Shown: piece by piece, positions 8,924-19,160 of the stretch
How positions within the stretch are numbered: position 1 is the first letter of the stretch
Layout: each line of letters begins with the position of its first letter
From: JAVBJV01 sp031546815
GTDB lineage: Bacteria; Pseudomonadota; Alphaproteobacteria; Acetobacterales; Acetobacteraceae
Direction: 5' to 3'
NCBI GenBank assembly: GCA_031546815.1
Contig: JAVBJV010000025.1
Coordinates: 1-60,827, forward strand
Length of the DNA stretch: 60,827 nucleotides
Translations under genes and position numbers: made by a program
The notes under the pieces: generated by a model
The model's input: only the letters and a program-made list of their open reading frames with translations
Told to the model about the DNA's origin: nothing
Database searches by the model: none

Positions 8924-10321
8924 ATGGGTGTTACGTCTGAGCTGTCCAGCTTTACCGCTGGCATTACGTGGAACGGACTGCCGCAGGAGGTGCGCGATCG
9001 CACGCGATTCCTGCTGCTGGACCTGGTTGGCAACATGGTGCGCGGCCGCCACGACGCCGAGAGCACCCCCGCCCTGCTGGCCGCTGCCCGCGCGCTGGGG
9101 CTGGGCGCCGGATCGTGCGGTGTGTTCGGCGATACCGCCAACTGGACTCCGGCAGGTGCCGCGTTCCTGAACGGCGCGCTGGCGCATAGTCTGGATTTCG
9201 ACGACACGCATGCCGCATCGACCCTGCATCCGGGCGCACCGGTCATCCCCGCTGCGCTGGCCGCGGGCGAGATGGTGAAGGCGTCGGGCGCTGATGTGCT
9301 GGCGGCCATTGTCGCCGGGTATGAAGTCACCATCCGCGTGGCGCTCGCCCTGCCCGCCAAGGCGCATTACGACCGAGGCTTCCATCCCACCGCCACGGCA
9401 GGTGCGTTCGGTGCCGCTGCGGCAGCTGCGCGCGTGCTGGGGCTGAATGCCGATCAGATCGCCAATGCGCTGGGGATTGCGCTGTCGCAGTGCGCGGGCA
9501 GTTTGCAGTTCCTCGCCAACGGCGCGTGGACGAAGCGGTTTCAGGTCGGTTGGGCGTCGATGAACGGGCTGGCGGCCGCGCTGCTGGCACGCGAGAACTT
9601 CAAGGGTGCGTCCGACCCGATTGAAGGTCGTCACGGCTTCCTGCACGCCTATGCCCCCGCCCCGATCCCTGAACGCGCCACACAGGATCTGGGCCGCGTG
9701 TTCGAACTGATGAACACCGGCGTGAAGCCGTATCCGTCGTGCCGCTACGGCCATGCCGCGATCGATGCGACTCTGGCGCTGCGCAGCGAACACAACCTGA
9801 AGCCCGCCGAGATCGAACGCATCGACGTGGGCCTGCCCGATGCCGGCATGCTGTTGGTGGGCGCACCTGCCGCGAAGAAGGCCAATCCGCAAAACGTCGT
9901 GGACGGCCAGTTCAGCGGCCCGTTCGTAGTTTCGACCGCGCTGGCGACCGGCGCGATGGGCTGGGATTCTTACGCGCTGCTGCAGGACCCGACCATCCGC
10001 AGCCTGCTGCCCAAAGTGCATTGCGCCCAGGACCCCGAGATCGAGGCTGAATACCCAGCCAACATGTCGGGCAAGGTGACGATCCACGCGCGTGGCGAGA
10101 TATTCGTGCGTAAGGTTGTGGTGCCGAAGGGCGAGTCCGCCAACTTCCTGACCGAAGCGGAACTGCGCGCCAAGTTCCACGGTCTGGTGGACAAGGTTCT
10201 GGGAGCGGATCGCGGCCAGAAACTGGCGGATGCGGTGCTGGCGCTGGATACATCGAACGACGTCGCTGGCCTCGCGCGTCTGGCGGCACCACTTGCCGCC
10301 GCGAAGATGGCGTCGGACTGA
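8924..10321 (+). CDS. MmgE/PrpD family protein
   Basis: 465 residues matching the MmgE/PrpD superfamily, which contains 2-methylcitrate dehydratase and cis-aconitate decarboxylase. Family signatures are GNMVRGRH, the segment with HSLDFDDTHA, LHPGAPVIPAALA, GYEVTIRVALA, FHPTATAGAFGAAAAAAR, LGIALSQCAGS and KPYPSCRYGHAAIDA. The substrate is not predictable: no prpB, prpC or prp regulator lies nearby. The open frame extends upstream to 8843, but the ATG at 8924 is chosen because MGVTSELSSFTAGITW matches the usual N-terminus and GTGGA lies about 9 nt upstream. It ends in a strong terminator. Confidence 0.88.
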   Translation: MGVTSELSSFTAGITWNGLPQEVRDRTRFLLLDLVGNMVRGRHDAESTPALLAAARALGLGAGSCGVFGDTANWTPAGAAFLNGALAHSLDFDDTHAASTLHPGAPVIPAALAAGEMVKASGADVLAAIVAGYEVTIRVALALPAKAHYDRGFHPTATAGAFGAAAAAARVLGLNADQIANALGIALSQCAGSLQFLANGAWTKRFQVGWASMNGLAAALLARENFKGASDPIEGRHGFLHAYAPAPIPERATQDLGRVFELMNTGVKPYPSCRYGHAAIDATLALRSEHNLKPAEIERIDVGLPDAGMLLVGAPAAKKANPQNVVDGQFSGPFVVSTALATGAMGWDSYALLQDPTIRSLLPKVHCAQDPEIEAEYPANMSGKVTIHARGEIFVRKVVVPKGESANFLTEAELRAKFHGLVDKVLGADRGQKLADAVLALDTSNDVAGLARLAAPLAAAKMASD

Positions 10322-10329
10322 TAATGACT

Positions 10330-10358
10330 AAAAAGGCGGTCTCCGGACCGCCTTTTTT
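10330..10358 (+). terminator. Rho-independent terminator of the MmgE/PrpD gene
   Basis: A perfect 7-bp GC-rich stem GGCGGTC/GACCGCC with a TCCG tetraloop is flanked by an A-run on the left and six Ts on the right, starting about 9 bp after the stop codon. The symmetric A/T flanks allow a longer stem and possibly function from both sides. Confidence 0.93.
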
Positions 10359-10507
10359 CTGCCGGCATGTCGGCTAGCCGAGTAGTTAAATTGACATTTT
10401 GTAATCATTTCCACATTTTTGTGCATGAGGAACCCTGCCTGATTTGCAGGAGGAGCATCGGACTGATGCAAGGCTGTCTTGCCCCCTGGCTGTAAAGGAA
10501 AACGAAA

Positions 10508-12538
10508 ATGCCGGACATACTTTGGAAGCAGTGGCAGGCAGACTGGAAGCGGATGGAAGAAATTGCGCGGCGGCGTGGCTGGGACGTCACGCCGCTTGCG
10601 ATTGCACCACCCGCGACTGAAGCAGCAGTTCAGGCGGTCGAGGCGCGTCATGGCATCACCGTGCCGCCACAACTGCGCGAACTACTCACACGCTACTCAG
10701 CACATGTTACATTCGGATGGGGCATTCCATCCCATCTGTACCCCATGGAGCGGCAAAACCTGCCGACCGCGAGCACCAATCACACGGCTCTATGGAACCT
10801 GCGCCATATGGACGCGGATGCGATCCCGAATTTCCTTGGCTGGAAGAAGGCACTGGCCGCAGTCGATATCTCGGAAGCGCCGAACCAGCCCGAGATATGG
10901 GAGCATCAATTCCCGTTCTATACACTGGGCAATGGCGACATGCTCACCATAGACACCTCGAAGCCTGAAGGCCCGCACCCTGTGCGCTACTTCAGCCACG
11001 AGCTCGAGATGCTGCACGGCATGGCGCTGGCCCCGGATTTCTTCTCCTTCGTGACCGAGATGTCGAAGCTTGGTTTTGCTGGGACGGAATGGTCGTCGTG
11101 GGGGAACTTTGGCATCTGCAACGAAGCGGAGAATACGTTCCATATCCGGGCAGACAGTATTGGCGGCAAGGCGTGGCTTGTGTGGCTGGCAGCGGACCCC
11201 GCGCAGGTGCAGATGGATGAACCTCCTCCAGCCATTGTCGAGGAAACACCCGCAGAGCGCGCTTTTCTGAATGCCGCCCGTGTCGGTGATATCGCAGGTG
11301 TTGAACAGGCGCTATCAGATGGTGCCCGGTCGGACGTGGTGCCGAGCAGTGACTGGCTTATGAAAAGCATGGCATGGAACGATGAATTCTCTACAGCGCT
11401 GACTTACGCGATACGCGCCAACAATATTGCTCTTGCCGAAAAACTGCTGGCTGGCGGCGCAACCCTCGACACCCGACGCCTTATTGTGGGCGATGCAGTG
11501 CAGGCCGGTTCACCCGAAACCCTGCGCTGGCTAATCGAACGCGGCGCGCGGGTGAACGGATGGAAAGATGACCGCCACTGGCCCCTGCATCTGCTGGTAA
11601 CCCGCCGCAGTGAAATGACCGCGCCCACGCAGAACGAGCTTGAAGTGCGACTGCGCGAGGAATTTAATCTCCCCACGGGGGGAGCCAGCTCAGTTGTCGA
11701 ACGCGAAATGCACAAGATGCAGGAAAAGCTCATCCAGGACCGGCTTGAGGCGTGGCTCGACCGTCCTTCGTATCTCTCCATGCTAGAGATGCTGCTGAAG
11801 GCCGGTGCGAACCCTGATGCGCGCTGGGATAATGGCATCACCATGCTCACGTGGGCACGGGAAGATGATGGCGAGGTATTGCTGCGCGCAGGCGCGAATG
11901 TGCACACCGCCGATTCCAATGGAAACAGTGCGCTGTACTCTGCCCGAACTCCGGCGAAGGTCCGTCTTCTTGTCGCGCACGGTGCCGACGTGAATGCCTG
12001 CCCAACACCCGACGCCGAAGCTGAAGAGAGTCGTACCTACACGCCACTTCAGTCCGCGCTGTTACAGGCCTGGGTCGGCGACATCGACAAGGCCCTTACC
12101 CTGCTGGAACTGGGGGCTGACCCGCACAAACGCGACAGCAAGGGTCACAGCACCTTGTGCTATTGCACGACGATCGAGAGCTTCCGGCTTATCGCGGGTT
12201 ACGGGATCGACCCGATGGAACGCATTCCCGGTGGCGGCACGCTGCTGCATAATCTTTTAAGAACAAGCGGTGTTCGCGCATCCAATCCCAACGAGGTTGC
12301 GTTCCTCGATTTTCTGCTTGGCCTTGGCCTGCCGATCAACGCGGAGGACGATGATGGAAACACCGCTCTCCATATCGCCGCAGAGCGAGTCAGAGCGACA
12401 GCCGATATCGCGCTTTTTCTGGATCGTGGCGCGGATAAAACCATCCGCAACCACAAAGGAAAGCGGCCAGCCGACCTTGCACCGAAGTCCCAGACGGAAA
12501 TCCGCCAGCTTCTCAGGTGGCTCGTCGCGATGAACTAA
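10508..12538 (+). CDS. SMI1/KNR4 (SUKH-like) N-terminal domain fused to ankyrin repeats
   Basis: 676 residues, no signal peptide, probably cytosolic. Residues about 30-190 resemble SMI1/KNR4: an N-terminal helix containing VEARHGITVPPQLRELL, later GNGDMLTIDTS, and a C-terminal FFSFVTEMSKLGF, the pattern of SUKH-type immunity or scaffold proteins. From about 248 onward there are many ankyrin repeats, for example GDIAGVEQALSDGA, NIALAEKLLAGGA, MLEMLLKAGANPDAR, EVLLRAGANVHTADSNGNS, KALTLLELGADPHKRDSKG and DDDGNTALHIAAE. The function is unknown. Such domains mediate protein-protein contacts and occur in polymorphic-toxin immunity, but I see no toxin here. The upstream 150 bp is AT-rich and ends in AAAGGAAAACGAAAATG, a good ribosome site. 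The stop overlaps the convergent sufA stop by 4 nt. Confidence 0.85.
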   Translation: MPDILWKQWQADWKRMEEIARRRGWDVTPLAIAPPATEAAVQAVEARHGITVPPQLRELLTRYSAHVTFGWGIPSHLYPMERQNLPTASTNHTALWNLRHMDADAIPNFLGWKKALAAVDISEAPNQPEIWEHQFPFYTLGNGDMLTIDTSKPEGPHPVRYFSHELEMLHGMALAPDFFSFVTEMSKLGFAGTEWSSWGNFGICNEAENTFHIRADSIGGKAWLVWLAADPAQVQMDEPPPAIVEETPAERAFLNAARVGDIAGVEQALSDGARSDVVPSSDWLMKSMAWNDEFSTALTYAIRANNIALAEKLLAGGATLDTRRLIVGDAVQAGSPETLRWLIERGARVNGWKDDRHWPLHLLVTRRSEMTAPTQNELEVRLREEFNLPTGGASSVVEREMHKMQEKLIQDRLEAWLDRPSYLSMLEMLLKAGANPDARWDNGITMLTWAREDDGEVLLRAGANVHTADSNGNSALYSARTPAKVRLLVAHGADVNACPTPDAEAEESRTYTPLQSALLQAWVGDIDKALTLLELGADPHKRDSKGHSTLCYCTTIESFRLIAGYGIDPMERIPGGGTLLHNLLRTSGVRASNPNEVAFLDFLLGLGLPINAEDDDGNTALHIAAERVRATADIALFLDRGADKTIRNHKGKRPADLAPKSQTEIRQLLRWLVAMN

Positions 12539-12897
12539 ACGTGGAAACTCTCACCACACCCGCAACGGCCTTTTTCGTTCGGGTTGGTGAAGGTGAAGCC
12601 CGACGTTAAATCGCGCACCTCGTAATCCATCACCGTGCCGATCAGAAACAGGGTGGCCTTGCGGTCCACCAGCACGGTCAGTCCCTCGTGGGTGACCACT
12701 TCGTCCCCCGGGCTGGGCGCGTCTACCCACTTCATCTGGTACGACATACCTGAACACCCCTTGGTGTTAACACCGATATGCAGCAGCTTCCCCGCCTGCC
12801 CGCCGGCGTAGAGCTGACGCAGCCGTTCGGCCGCTGCGTCGGTCAACGTCATCAGCGGGGGCAGCGCACGTACAGGGCGTGAGGTCTGAGTGTCCAT
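12535..12897 (-). CDS. sufA: SufA/ErpA-type iron-sulfur assembly (HesB/IscA family) protein
   Basis: 120-residue A-type Fe-S carrier. The three ligand cysteines are C48 (NTKGCSGMSY) and C112/C114 (GRCGCGESF), at the expected spacing. It carries an N-terminal extension of about 15 residues rich in R, P and T. It is the last gene of the suf operon, with 21 bp after the sufT stop. I infer that it transfers clusters from the SufBCD scaffold to apo-targets. The ATG at 12897 starts MDTQTSRPVRALPP. Confidence 0.93.
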   Translation of the reverse strand: MDTQTSRPVRALPPLMTLTDAAAERLRQLYAGGQAGKLLHIGVNTKGCSGMSYQMKWVDAPSPGDEVVTHEGLTVLVDRKATLFLIGTVMDYEVRDLTSGFTFTNPNEKGRCGCGESFHV

Positions 12898-12918
12898 GAG
12901 ATATTATATCGTGACCCG

Positions 12919-13290
12919 TCAGAACATATTCAATTGAAGTTTTGCCTCTTCGCTCATGCGCGACGGATCCCACGGCGGATCCCAGACAATCTCAACTTCC
13001 GCGTCCGTCACGCCAGGGACGGCAAGCACGGCCTCCCTCACCTGTTCCGGCAATTCCTGTGCGGCGGGACAGTTGGGTGCGGTCAGCGTCATTTCAACCT
13101 TCACGCGACCATCGTCGTGAAAGTCGATCGCGTAGACCAGACCGAGTTCGTAGATATTCACCGGAATTTCCGGATCGTACACCGAAGACACGGCGGCGAT
13201 CAGCACGGTCTCGTTCAACTCGGGCGGCGTTTCGCCATCCGGAGTCCATGTGCCGTGCGTTGCTGTCTGAGTATCACTCACTACTGGCAT
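12919..13290 (-). CDS. sufT: SufT / DUF59 (MIP18-like) Fe-S maturation protein
   Basis: 123 residues. The DUF59 core begins near SSVYDPEIPVNIYELGLVYAI and contains MTLTAPNCPAAQELPEQV, with the conserved DPEIPVNI and TAPNCP motifs; the cysteine is the likely functional residue. The C-terminus VEIVWDPPWDPSRMSEEAKLQL is the standard SufT ending. An open frame extends further upstream within sufU, but the ATG at 13290 (MPVVSDTQ) is the sensible start and overlaps the sufU end by 17 nt. It sits between sufU and sufA in the operon, consistent with a role in Fe-S maturation. Confidence 0.93.
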   Translation of the reverse strand: MPVVSDTQTATHGTWTPDGETPPELNETVLIAAVSSVYDPEIPVNIYELGLVYAIDFHDDGRVKVEMTLTAPNCPAAQELPEQVREAVLAVPGVTDAEVEIVWDPPWDPSRMSEEAKLQLNMF

Positions 13291-13744
13291 TCCCTTTGCC
13301 TTCCAGTGCCGCCGCCAGCGCATGCCAGGCGAGCGTCGCGCATTTGATGCGCGATGGGTATTCATGCACGCCCGCAAACGGGGCGAGGCGTTCCAGTGCG
13401 TCGTCGCCACACACGGGACAGACGCCGCTGCGCACCATGTTGTGGAACTGCGTGAACAGATGCTGTGCATCGGTCCTGCTGCGGCCCTTCACGACTTCGG
13501 TCATCAGCGAGCCACTGGCGACCGAGATCGCACAGCCGCGTGCTTCGAACGAAACATCAGTAATGTCGGCATCGTCACAGGTCAGCCAGACCTGACAACG
13601 ATCGCCGCACATCGGATTGTCGCCGCGCGCGGTGGCGCTGTAACGGTCCATCTTGTGATGGTTCCGCGGATGGCGGCCATGGTCGAGGATCACCTGCTGA
13701 TACAGGTCGCGCAGTTCCTCGAAGTTCATGGCGGCGTTGCTCAT
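13274..13744 (-). CDS. sufU: SufU/IscU-type Fe-S scaffold or SufS sulfurtransferase partner
   Basis: 156 residues of the SufU/NifU N-terminal family. The metal ligands are visible as C46-x-D48 (NPMCGDRC), C71 (ARGCAIS) and C135 (RIKCATLAW). An additional CPVCGD pair at C109/C112 lies in the insertion that separates SufU from IscU. Early residues LYQQVILDHGRHPRN match SufU strongly. The ATG at 13744 overlaps the sufS stop by 4 nt, which supports a functional pair in which SufU accepts sulfur from SufS. SufE is absent from this operon, so SufU probably serves as the SufS activator. Confidence 0.92.
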   Translation of the reverse strand: MSNAAMNFEELRDLYQQVILDHGRHPRNHHKMDRYSATARGDNPMCGDRCQVWLTCDDADITDVSFEARGCAISVASGSLMTEVVKGRSRTDAQHLFTQFHNMVRSGVCPVCGDDALERLAPFAGVHEYPSRIKCATLAWHALAAALEGKGNASSE

Positions 13745-14985
13745 CCGAAGAACTCCCGCACGCGGACCAGCGCATTGGCCAGCGTGTCGATCTCGGCTTC
13801 GGTGGTATAGGCGGCGAAGGTTGCACGCGCCGTGCCATCCAGCCCGAAGCGGCGCATCAGCGGTTCGGCGCAATGATGCCCAGCCCGCACGGCAATACCC
13901 TGCCGATCCAACAGCGTCGCCACATCGTGCGGATGCGCGCCATCCAGCGTGAACGAGATAACGCCACCCCGATCCTGCGCCCGGCCCAGAATGCGCACGC
14001 CCTGCACCTGCGATAAACGCGCGAGGGCGTGTTCCGTCAATCGCGCTTCGTGCAGGGCTATGGCGTCGTAGCCGATGGATTCGACGAAATCGATGGCGGC
14101 TTTCAGGCCGATCCCTTCGATGATCGCGGGCGTTCCGGCCTCGAACTTGTGCGGCACCGCAGCCCAGGTCGAACGCTCGAACGTCACCGAAGAAATCATG
14201 TCGCCGCCACCCATGAAGGGCGGCATTTCTTCCAGCAATTCCCGCCGCGCCCACAGCACGCCGATGCCGGTCGGGCCATACAGCTTGTGCGCCGTGAACA
14301 CGTAAAAATCCGCCCCGATCGCCTGCACATCCACGCGCCGGTGCACAATCGCCTGCGAGCCATCCAGCAGCACTTTCGCGCCAACCAGATGCGCCGCCTT
14401 CACAATGCGCTCGACCGGGGTATAGGTGCCCAGCACGTTCGACATATGCGTAATCGCCACCAGCTTCACCTTACGGTCGGCCAGCAGCGTGGTGAACGCA
14501 TCCCAGTCCAGCTCGCCCGCCTCGGTCACAGGCGCAACACGCAGTTCAATCCCGTGCGCATCGCGCAGCATCTGCCAGGGGACGATGTTCGAATGATGCT
14601 CCATCTCGGAGATCAGCACCGCATCGCCCGGCTGCAACACACCGCGCCCGTAAGAGTGCGCGACCAGATTGATACCCTCGGTCGAGTTGCGCACGAACAC
14701 GATCTCGGACCGGTCGTTCGCGTTCAGCAGCTTGGCCGAGGCATCGCGCGCGGCTTCATACGCTTCGGTGGCGCGTTCGCTCATCCAGTGGATGCCGCGA
14801 TGAATGTTGGCGTAGGATGTCTCCATCGCCTGCACCATCGCGTCGATCACCACGCGCGGTTTCTGCGCCGATGCACCGCTGTCCAGAAACACGAATGGCT
14901 TGCCGTGCACCGTCTGCGACAGGATGGGGAATTCCCGGCGGATGGCGGCAACGTCGAACGCGCGTAATGCGGTCATGTCGTTCAT
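13741..14985 (-). CDS. sufS: Cysteine desulfurase SufS (class II)
   Basis: 414-residue PLP enzyme mobilising sulfur from cysteine. The PLP lysine is K234 in TAHKLYGPTGIGVLWA, DGSQAIVHRRVDV contains the cofactor-binding aspartate, and the persulfide cysteine is C372 in RAGHHCAEPL, the short loop of class II desulfurases. The N-terminal YANIHRGIHWMSERAT is typical of SufS. It overlaps sufD and sufU by 4 nt on each side. Confidence 0.97.
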   Translation of the reverse strand: MNDMTALRAFDVAAIRREFPILSQTVHGKPFVFLDSGASAQKPRVVIDAMVQAMETSYANIHRGIHWMSERATEAYEAARDASAKLLNANDRSEIVFVRNSTEGINLVAHSYGRGVLQPGDAVLISEMEHHSNIVPWQMLRDAHGIELRVAPVTEAGELDWDAFTTLLADRKVKLVAITHMSNVLGTYTPVERIVKAAHLVGAKVLLDGSQAIVHRRVDVQAIGADFYVFTAHKLYGPTGIGVLWARRELLEEMPPFMGGGDMISSVTFERSTWAAVPHKFEAGTPAIIEGIGLKAAIDFVESIGYDAIALHEARLTEHALARLSQVQGVRILGRAQDRGGVISFTLDGAHPHDVATLLDRQGIAVRAGHHCAEPLMRRFGLDGTARATFAAYTTEAEIDTLANALVRVREFFG

Positions 14986-16235
14986 GCGGCCTGACGCTCC
15001 CAGCGTTCGCTCAGCGCGTGTTCAAGCACGGCGCGGATGGCGTCGTCCTTCACTTCGTCCAGAGCCTCGGTCAGAAAGGCGCGGATCAGAATGTTGCGCG
15101 CTTCTTCCGCCGGTACACCGCGACTGCGCAGATAGAACATCTGGTCGGCATCCAGCTCGCCCACCGTTGCGCCATGGCTGCACTTCACGTCGTCGGCATA
15201 GATTTCAAGCTGCGGCTTGCAGTTGATCTCGGCGTCGGGGCTGAGCAGCAGCGCCTGGTTCATCTGATACCCGTCGGTCTTCTGGGCAGCGCGGGCAACC
15301 TCGATCTTGCCCTGGAACACGCCGCGCGACTGCCCGCCCAGAACGTTCTTCACCGTCTGGCGCGAGGCGCAATCCGGTGCGTCGTGGCTGACGATGGTGG
15401 TGATGTCGCCGTGCTGATGCCCGCCAAGAATCTGCGCGCCGTTCAGATGCACGATGGAATCCGGACCGGTGATGCGCATCCGTACTTCGGTGCGCGACAG
15501 ACGTGCGCCCAGGTTCAGCGTGAAAAAATCATACGTGGCCTTGCCCGCCACCTGCCCCAGCACGGTGGCCAGATGGAACCCGGCCTCGGCGTCCTGTTGC
15601 AGACGCACATGGGTGAAGTGGCCGCCTTCTTCGACGTCCACCTCAACCACCGGATTGTTCAGATACACACCACGCCCGACCGAGACTTCCAGCAGAGTCA
15701 GTCTAGCCCCCGCCGCCACGTGGATACGGTGATGCAGATGGAAATCCACTGCATGCCCTGCCGCATCGGTGCCGAGTGAGACCAGCATCAGCGTCCCCGC
15801 ATCGCCCACCGCCGAGATTTGCGTGCCGTCTTCCGTCAGCATGGCGTTCAGCGCCACCATCGGCGCATCGCGCGGCATCAGCGCGGGCGTGGTGGGCATC
15901 TCGCCGATCCGCAAGGCGTCGGTGCTTTCCGCCGTGGACAGGTCGCCGTTCAGATGGCCGTTCACGAACACCAGACGCGGCGCATCCAGCGCCGGGGCGC
16001 GGGCCAGCAGCGCAGCGCCGTCGGTCAGCGCGGTCAGCGGTTCGTGAAACGTGGTTTCGGCCAGCGGGCGCAGATTGGTATAGCGCCACGCTTCCTGACG
16101 CACATGCGGCAGGCCCAGCGAACGGAACAGTTCCGCTGCCTCGGCGCGCACGCTGGCATTGCCGGGGAGTTGCTTTTTCAGCCCCTCGAACCGCGCCAGA
16201 AACGCATCGGCCAGAGATGTCAGACGGGTGCTCAT
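14982..16235 (-). CDS. sufD: Fe-S cluster assembly protein SufD
   Basis: 417-residue beta-helix scaffold partner of SufB. The early EAWRYTNLRPLAE, the mid-protein ILGGHQHGDITTIVSHDAPDCASRQTVKNVLGGQSRGVF region and the C-terminal CSHGATVGELDADQMFYLRSRGVPAEEAR are family signatures. The latter contains the histidine used at the SufB-SufD cluster-assembly site. It overlaps sufC by 4 nt and sufS by 4 nt. It acts in the cytosol as part of the SufBC2D complex. Confidence 0.96.
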   Translation of the reverse strand: MSTRLTSLADAFLARFEGLKKQLPGNASVRAEAAELFRSLGLPHVRQEAWRYTNLRPLAETTFHEPLTALTDGAALLARAPALDAPRLVFVNGHLNGDLSTAESTDALRIGEMPTTPALMPRDAPMVALNAMLTEDGTQISAVGDAGTLMLVSLGTDAAGHAVDFHLHHRIHVAAGARLTLLEVSVGRGVYLNNPVVEVDVEEGGHFTHVRLQQDAEAGFHLATVLGQVAGKATYDFFTLNLGARLSRTEVRMRITGPDSIVHLNGAQILGGHQHGDITTIVSHDAPDCASRQTVKNVLGGQSRGVFQGKIEVARAAQKTDGYQMNQALLLSPDAEINCKPQLEIYADDVKCSHGATVGELDADQMFYLRSRGVPAEEARNILIRAFLTEALDEVKDDAIRAVLEHALSERWERQAA

Positions 16236-16981
16236 GCGGCCTCTTCCAGAATGCCGGCGTAACCGTTGGCTTCCAGTTCGCGCGCCAGATCCGGCCCGCC
16301 CGTGCGCACGATGCGTCCGTCCACCATCACGTGCACGATGTCGGGCACAATATGGTCGAGCAGACGCTGGTAATGCGTGATCACCACGGCCGAGAAATCG
16401 GGGCCGCGCAGCGCGTTCACGCCCTCGCCTACGATGCGCAGCGCATCGATGTCCAAACCGCTGTCGGTTTCATCCAGCAGCGCGATAGTCGGGCGCAGGA
16501 TGGCCATCTGCAGGATCTCGTTCCGCTTCTTCTCGCCGCCCGAAAAGCCGACATTCACGTTGCGCTTCAGCATGTCGTCGGGCATCGCCAGACGCTTCAT
16601 TTCCGCGCGCACGAACTTGAGGAACTGCACGGCATCCATCTCGGCCTCGCCGCGCGCCTTGCGCTGGGCGTTGAGCGCGGTGCGCATGAAATTCGCATTG
16701 CCGACGCCGGGCAGTTCCACCGGATACTGGAACGCGAGGAACATGCCGGCCGCGGCGCGTTCTTCCGGTTCCATCGCTAGCAAATCCTTGCCCTGATAGG
16801 TGGCGGTGCCGCCTGTTACGTCGTAGCCTTCGCGGCCGGACAGCACATAGGACAGCGTGGATTTCCCCGCGCCATTCGGCCCCATGATCGCGTGAATTTC
16901 CCCCGGGCGCACCGTGAGGTTCACCCCCTTGAGGATCTGCTTGTCGCCAATACCAGCGGTCAGGCCTGTGATTTCCAGCAT
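16232..16981 (-). CDS. sufC: Fe-S assembly ATPase SufC
   Basis: 250-residue ABC-type ATPase of the SufBCD scaffold. Walker A GPNGAGKST lies at 34-42, the signature is FSGGEKKRNEILQM, Walker B is IALLDETDSGLD, and the switch histidine is in VVITHYQRLL. An in-frame TTG at 17014 would overlap sufB. The ATG at 16981 is preferred because it gives MLEITGLTA and leaves 13 bp after the sufB stop. SufC has no membrane partner; its ATPase drives conformational change in SufB-SufD. Confidence 0.96.
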   Translation of the reverse strand: MLEITGLTAGIGDKQILKGVNLTVRPGEIHAIMGPNGAGKSTLSYVLSGREGYDVTGGTATYQGKDLLAMEPEERAAAGMFLAFQYPVELPGVGNANFMRTALNAQRKARGEAEMDAVQFLKFVRAEMKRLAMPDDMLKRNVNVGFSGGEKKRNEILQMAILRPTIALLDETDSGLDIDALRIVGEGVNALRGPDFSAVVITHYQRLLDHIVPDIVHVMVDGRIVRTGGPDLARELEANGYAGILEEAA

Positions 16982-16994
16982 ATGCGTATTCCCC

Positions 16995-18461
<1,467 letters not shown>

Positions 18462-18467
18462 CTGCGT

Positions 18468-18920
18468 TTACTCCACAACCGCAACCGGCGCGGCAGCGAC
18501 CCGAAAGGCGCGCGGCACCGATGCAGCTTCCATGTCTTCCAGCGTAATCCCGGTCAGCGCGCTGCGAATCGCCTCGTTCACCGGGTCCCAGCGGCCGCGC
18601 ATCGGGCAGAGGTTCTCGGCATCGCATCCGCCCATCGCGCCATCCACACAGGCGGTCAGCGCAATCGGGCCTTCCAGCGCCACAATCACATCCGAGATCG
18701 GGATCTCGGACAACGGCCGTGCCAGTCGATACCCACCCCGCGCGCCGCGCTGCGACATTACCAGCCCGCCCTGCGTCATCGCTTTCAGCACCTTGGCGAC
18801 CGTGGGTTCCGGCACGCCTGTTGCCGCCGCAATACCGGGCGACGTTTCGGTCGTCTGGGTCCGGGCAAGCCGGGTCAGAACCACCACGGCATAGTCCGTC
18901 AGTTTGGATAACCTCAGCAC
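18468..18920 (-). CDS. Rrf2-family transcriptional regulator of the suf operon
   Basis: 150 residues. A winged helix-turn-helix (about 1-70, MLRLSKLTDYAVVVLTRLA then GVPEPTVAKVLKAM and RGARGGYRLARPL) is followed by three cysteines C91, C99 and C105 in TACVDGAMGGCDAENLC, the IscR-like ligand set for a [2Fe-2S] or [4Fe-4S] cluster. I infer that it senses Fe-S status and controls the operon it heads. The start is GTG at 18920, with GGAG 8 nt upstream. The candidate operator palindrome is about 33 bp upstream. A SufR- or IscR-like name is not assigned because sequence alone does not separate them. Confidence 0.9.
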   Translation of the reverse strand: MLRLSKLTDYAVVVLTRLARTQTTETSPGIAAATGVPEPTVAKVLKAMTQGGLVMSQRGARGGYRLARPLSEIPISDVIVALEGPIALTACVDGAMGGCDAENLCPMRGRWDPVNEAIRSALTGITLEDMEAASVPRAFRVAAAPVAVVE

Positions 18921-18952
18921 CGCGTTGCTCCAGTTGCGAACCGTTCTTAATT

Positions 18953-18969
18953 AGGACCAGTCTGGTCCT
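18953..18969. promoter_or_regulatory. Perfect palindrome upstream of the suf operon (candidate Rrf2 operator)
   Basis: AGGACCAG-T-CTGGTCCT is a perfect 8+1+8 inverted repeat 33 bp before the GTG of the Rrf2 gene. A partial copy, TTAGGAATTGGTCC, lies at about 18972-18985, next to it on the SDR side. On the minus strand a TTGACG hexamer at 19004-18999 could be a -35 element, putting the palindrome near the promoter core or start site. The assignment as the Rrf2 operator is inference from position and symmetry. Confidence 0.6.
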
Positions 18970-19160
18970 GATTAGGAATTGGTCCATTCCAGCCCTGCCG
19001 TCAAGGACTCTCGGACGCAGTGACGAAATGAAATTCATACGGCGTTGCGAAAATACACTCATGGGGGAAAAACCTCGCTGTGGGAGGGTTCACAGCGGCG
19101 CCAACCCCTCCTAACGTCACACCAGCGTTGTGATCGCTTGATCTTATTCGGAGGAATAGA

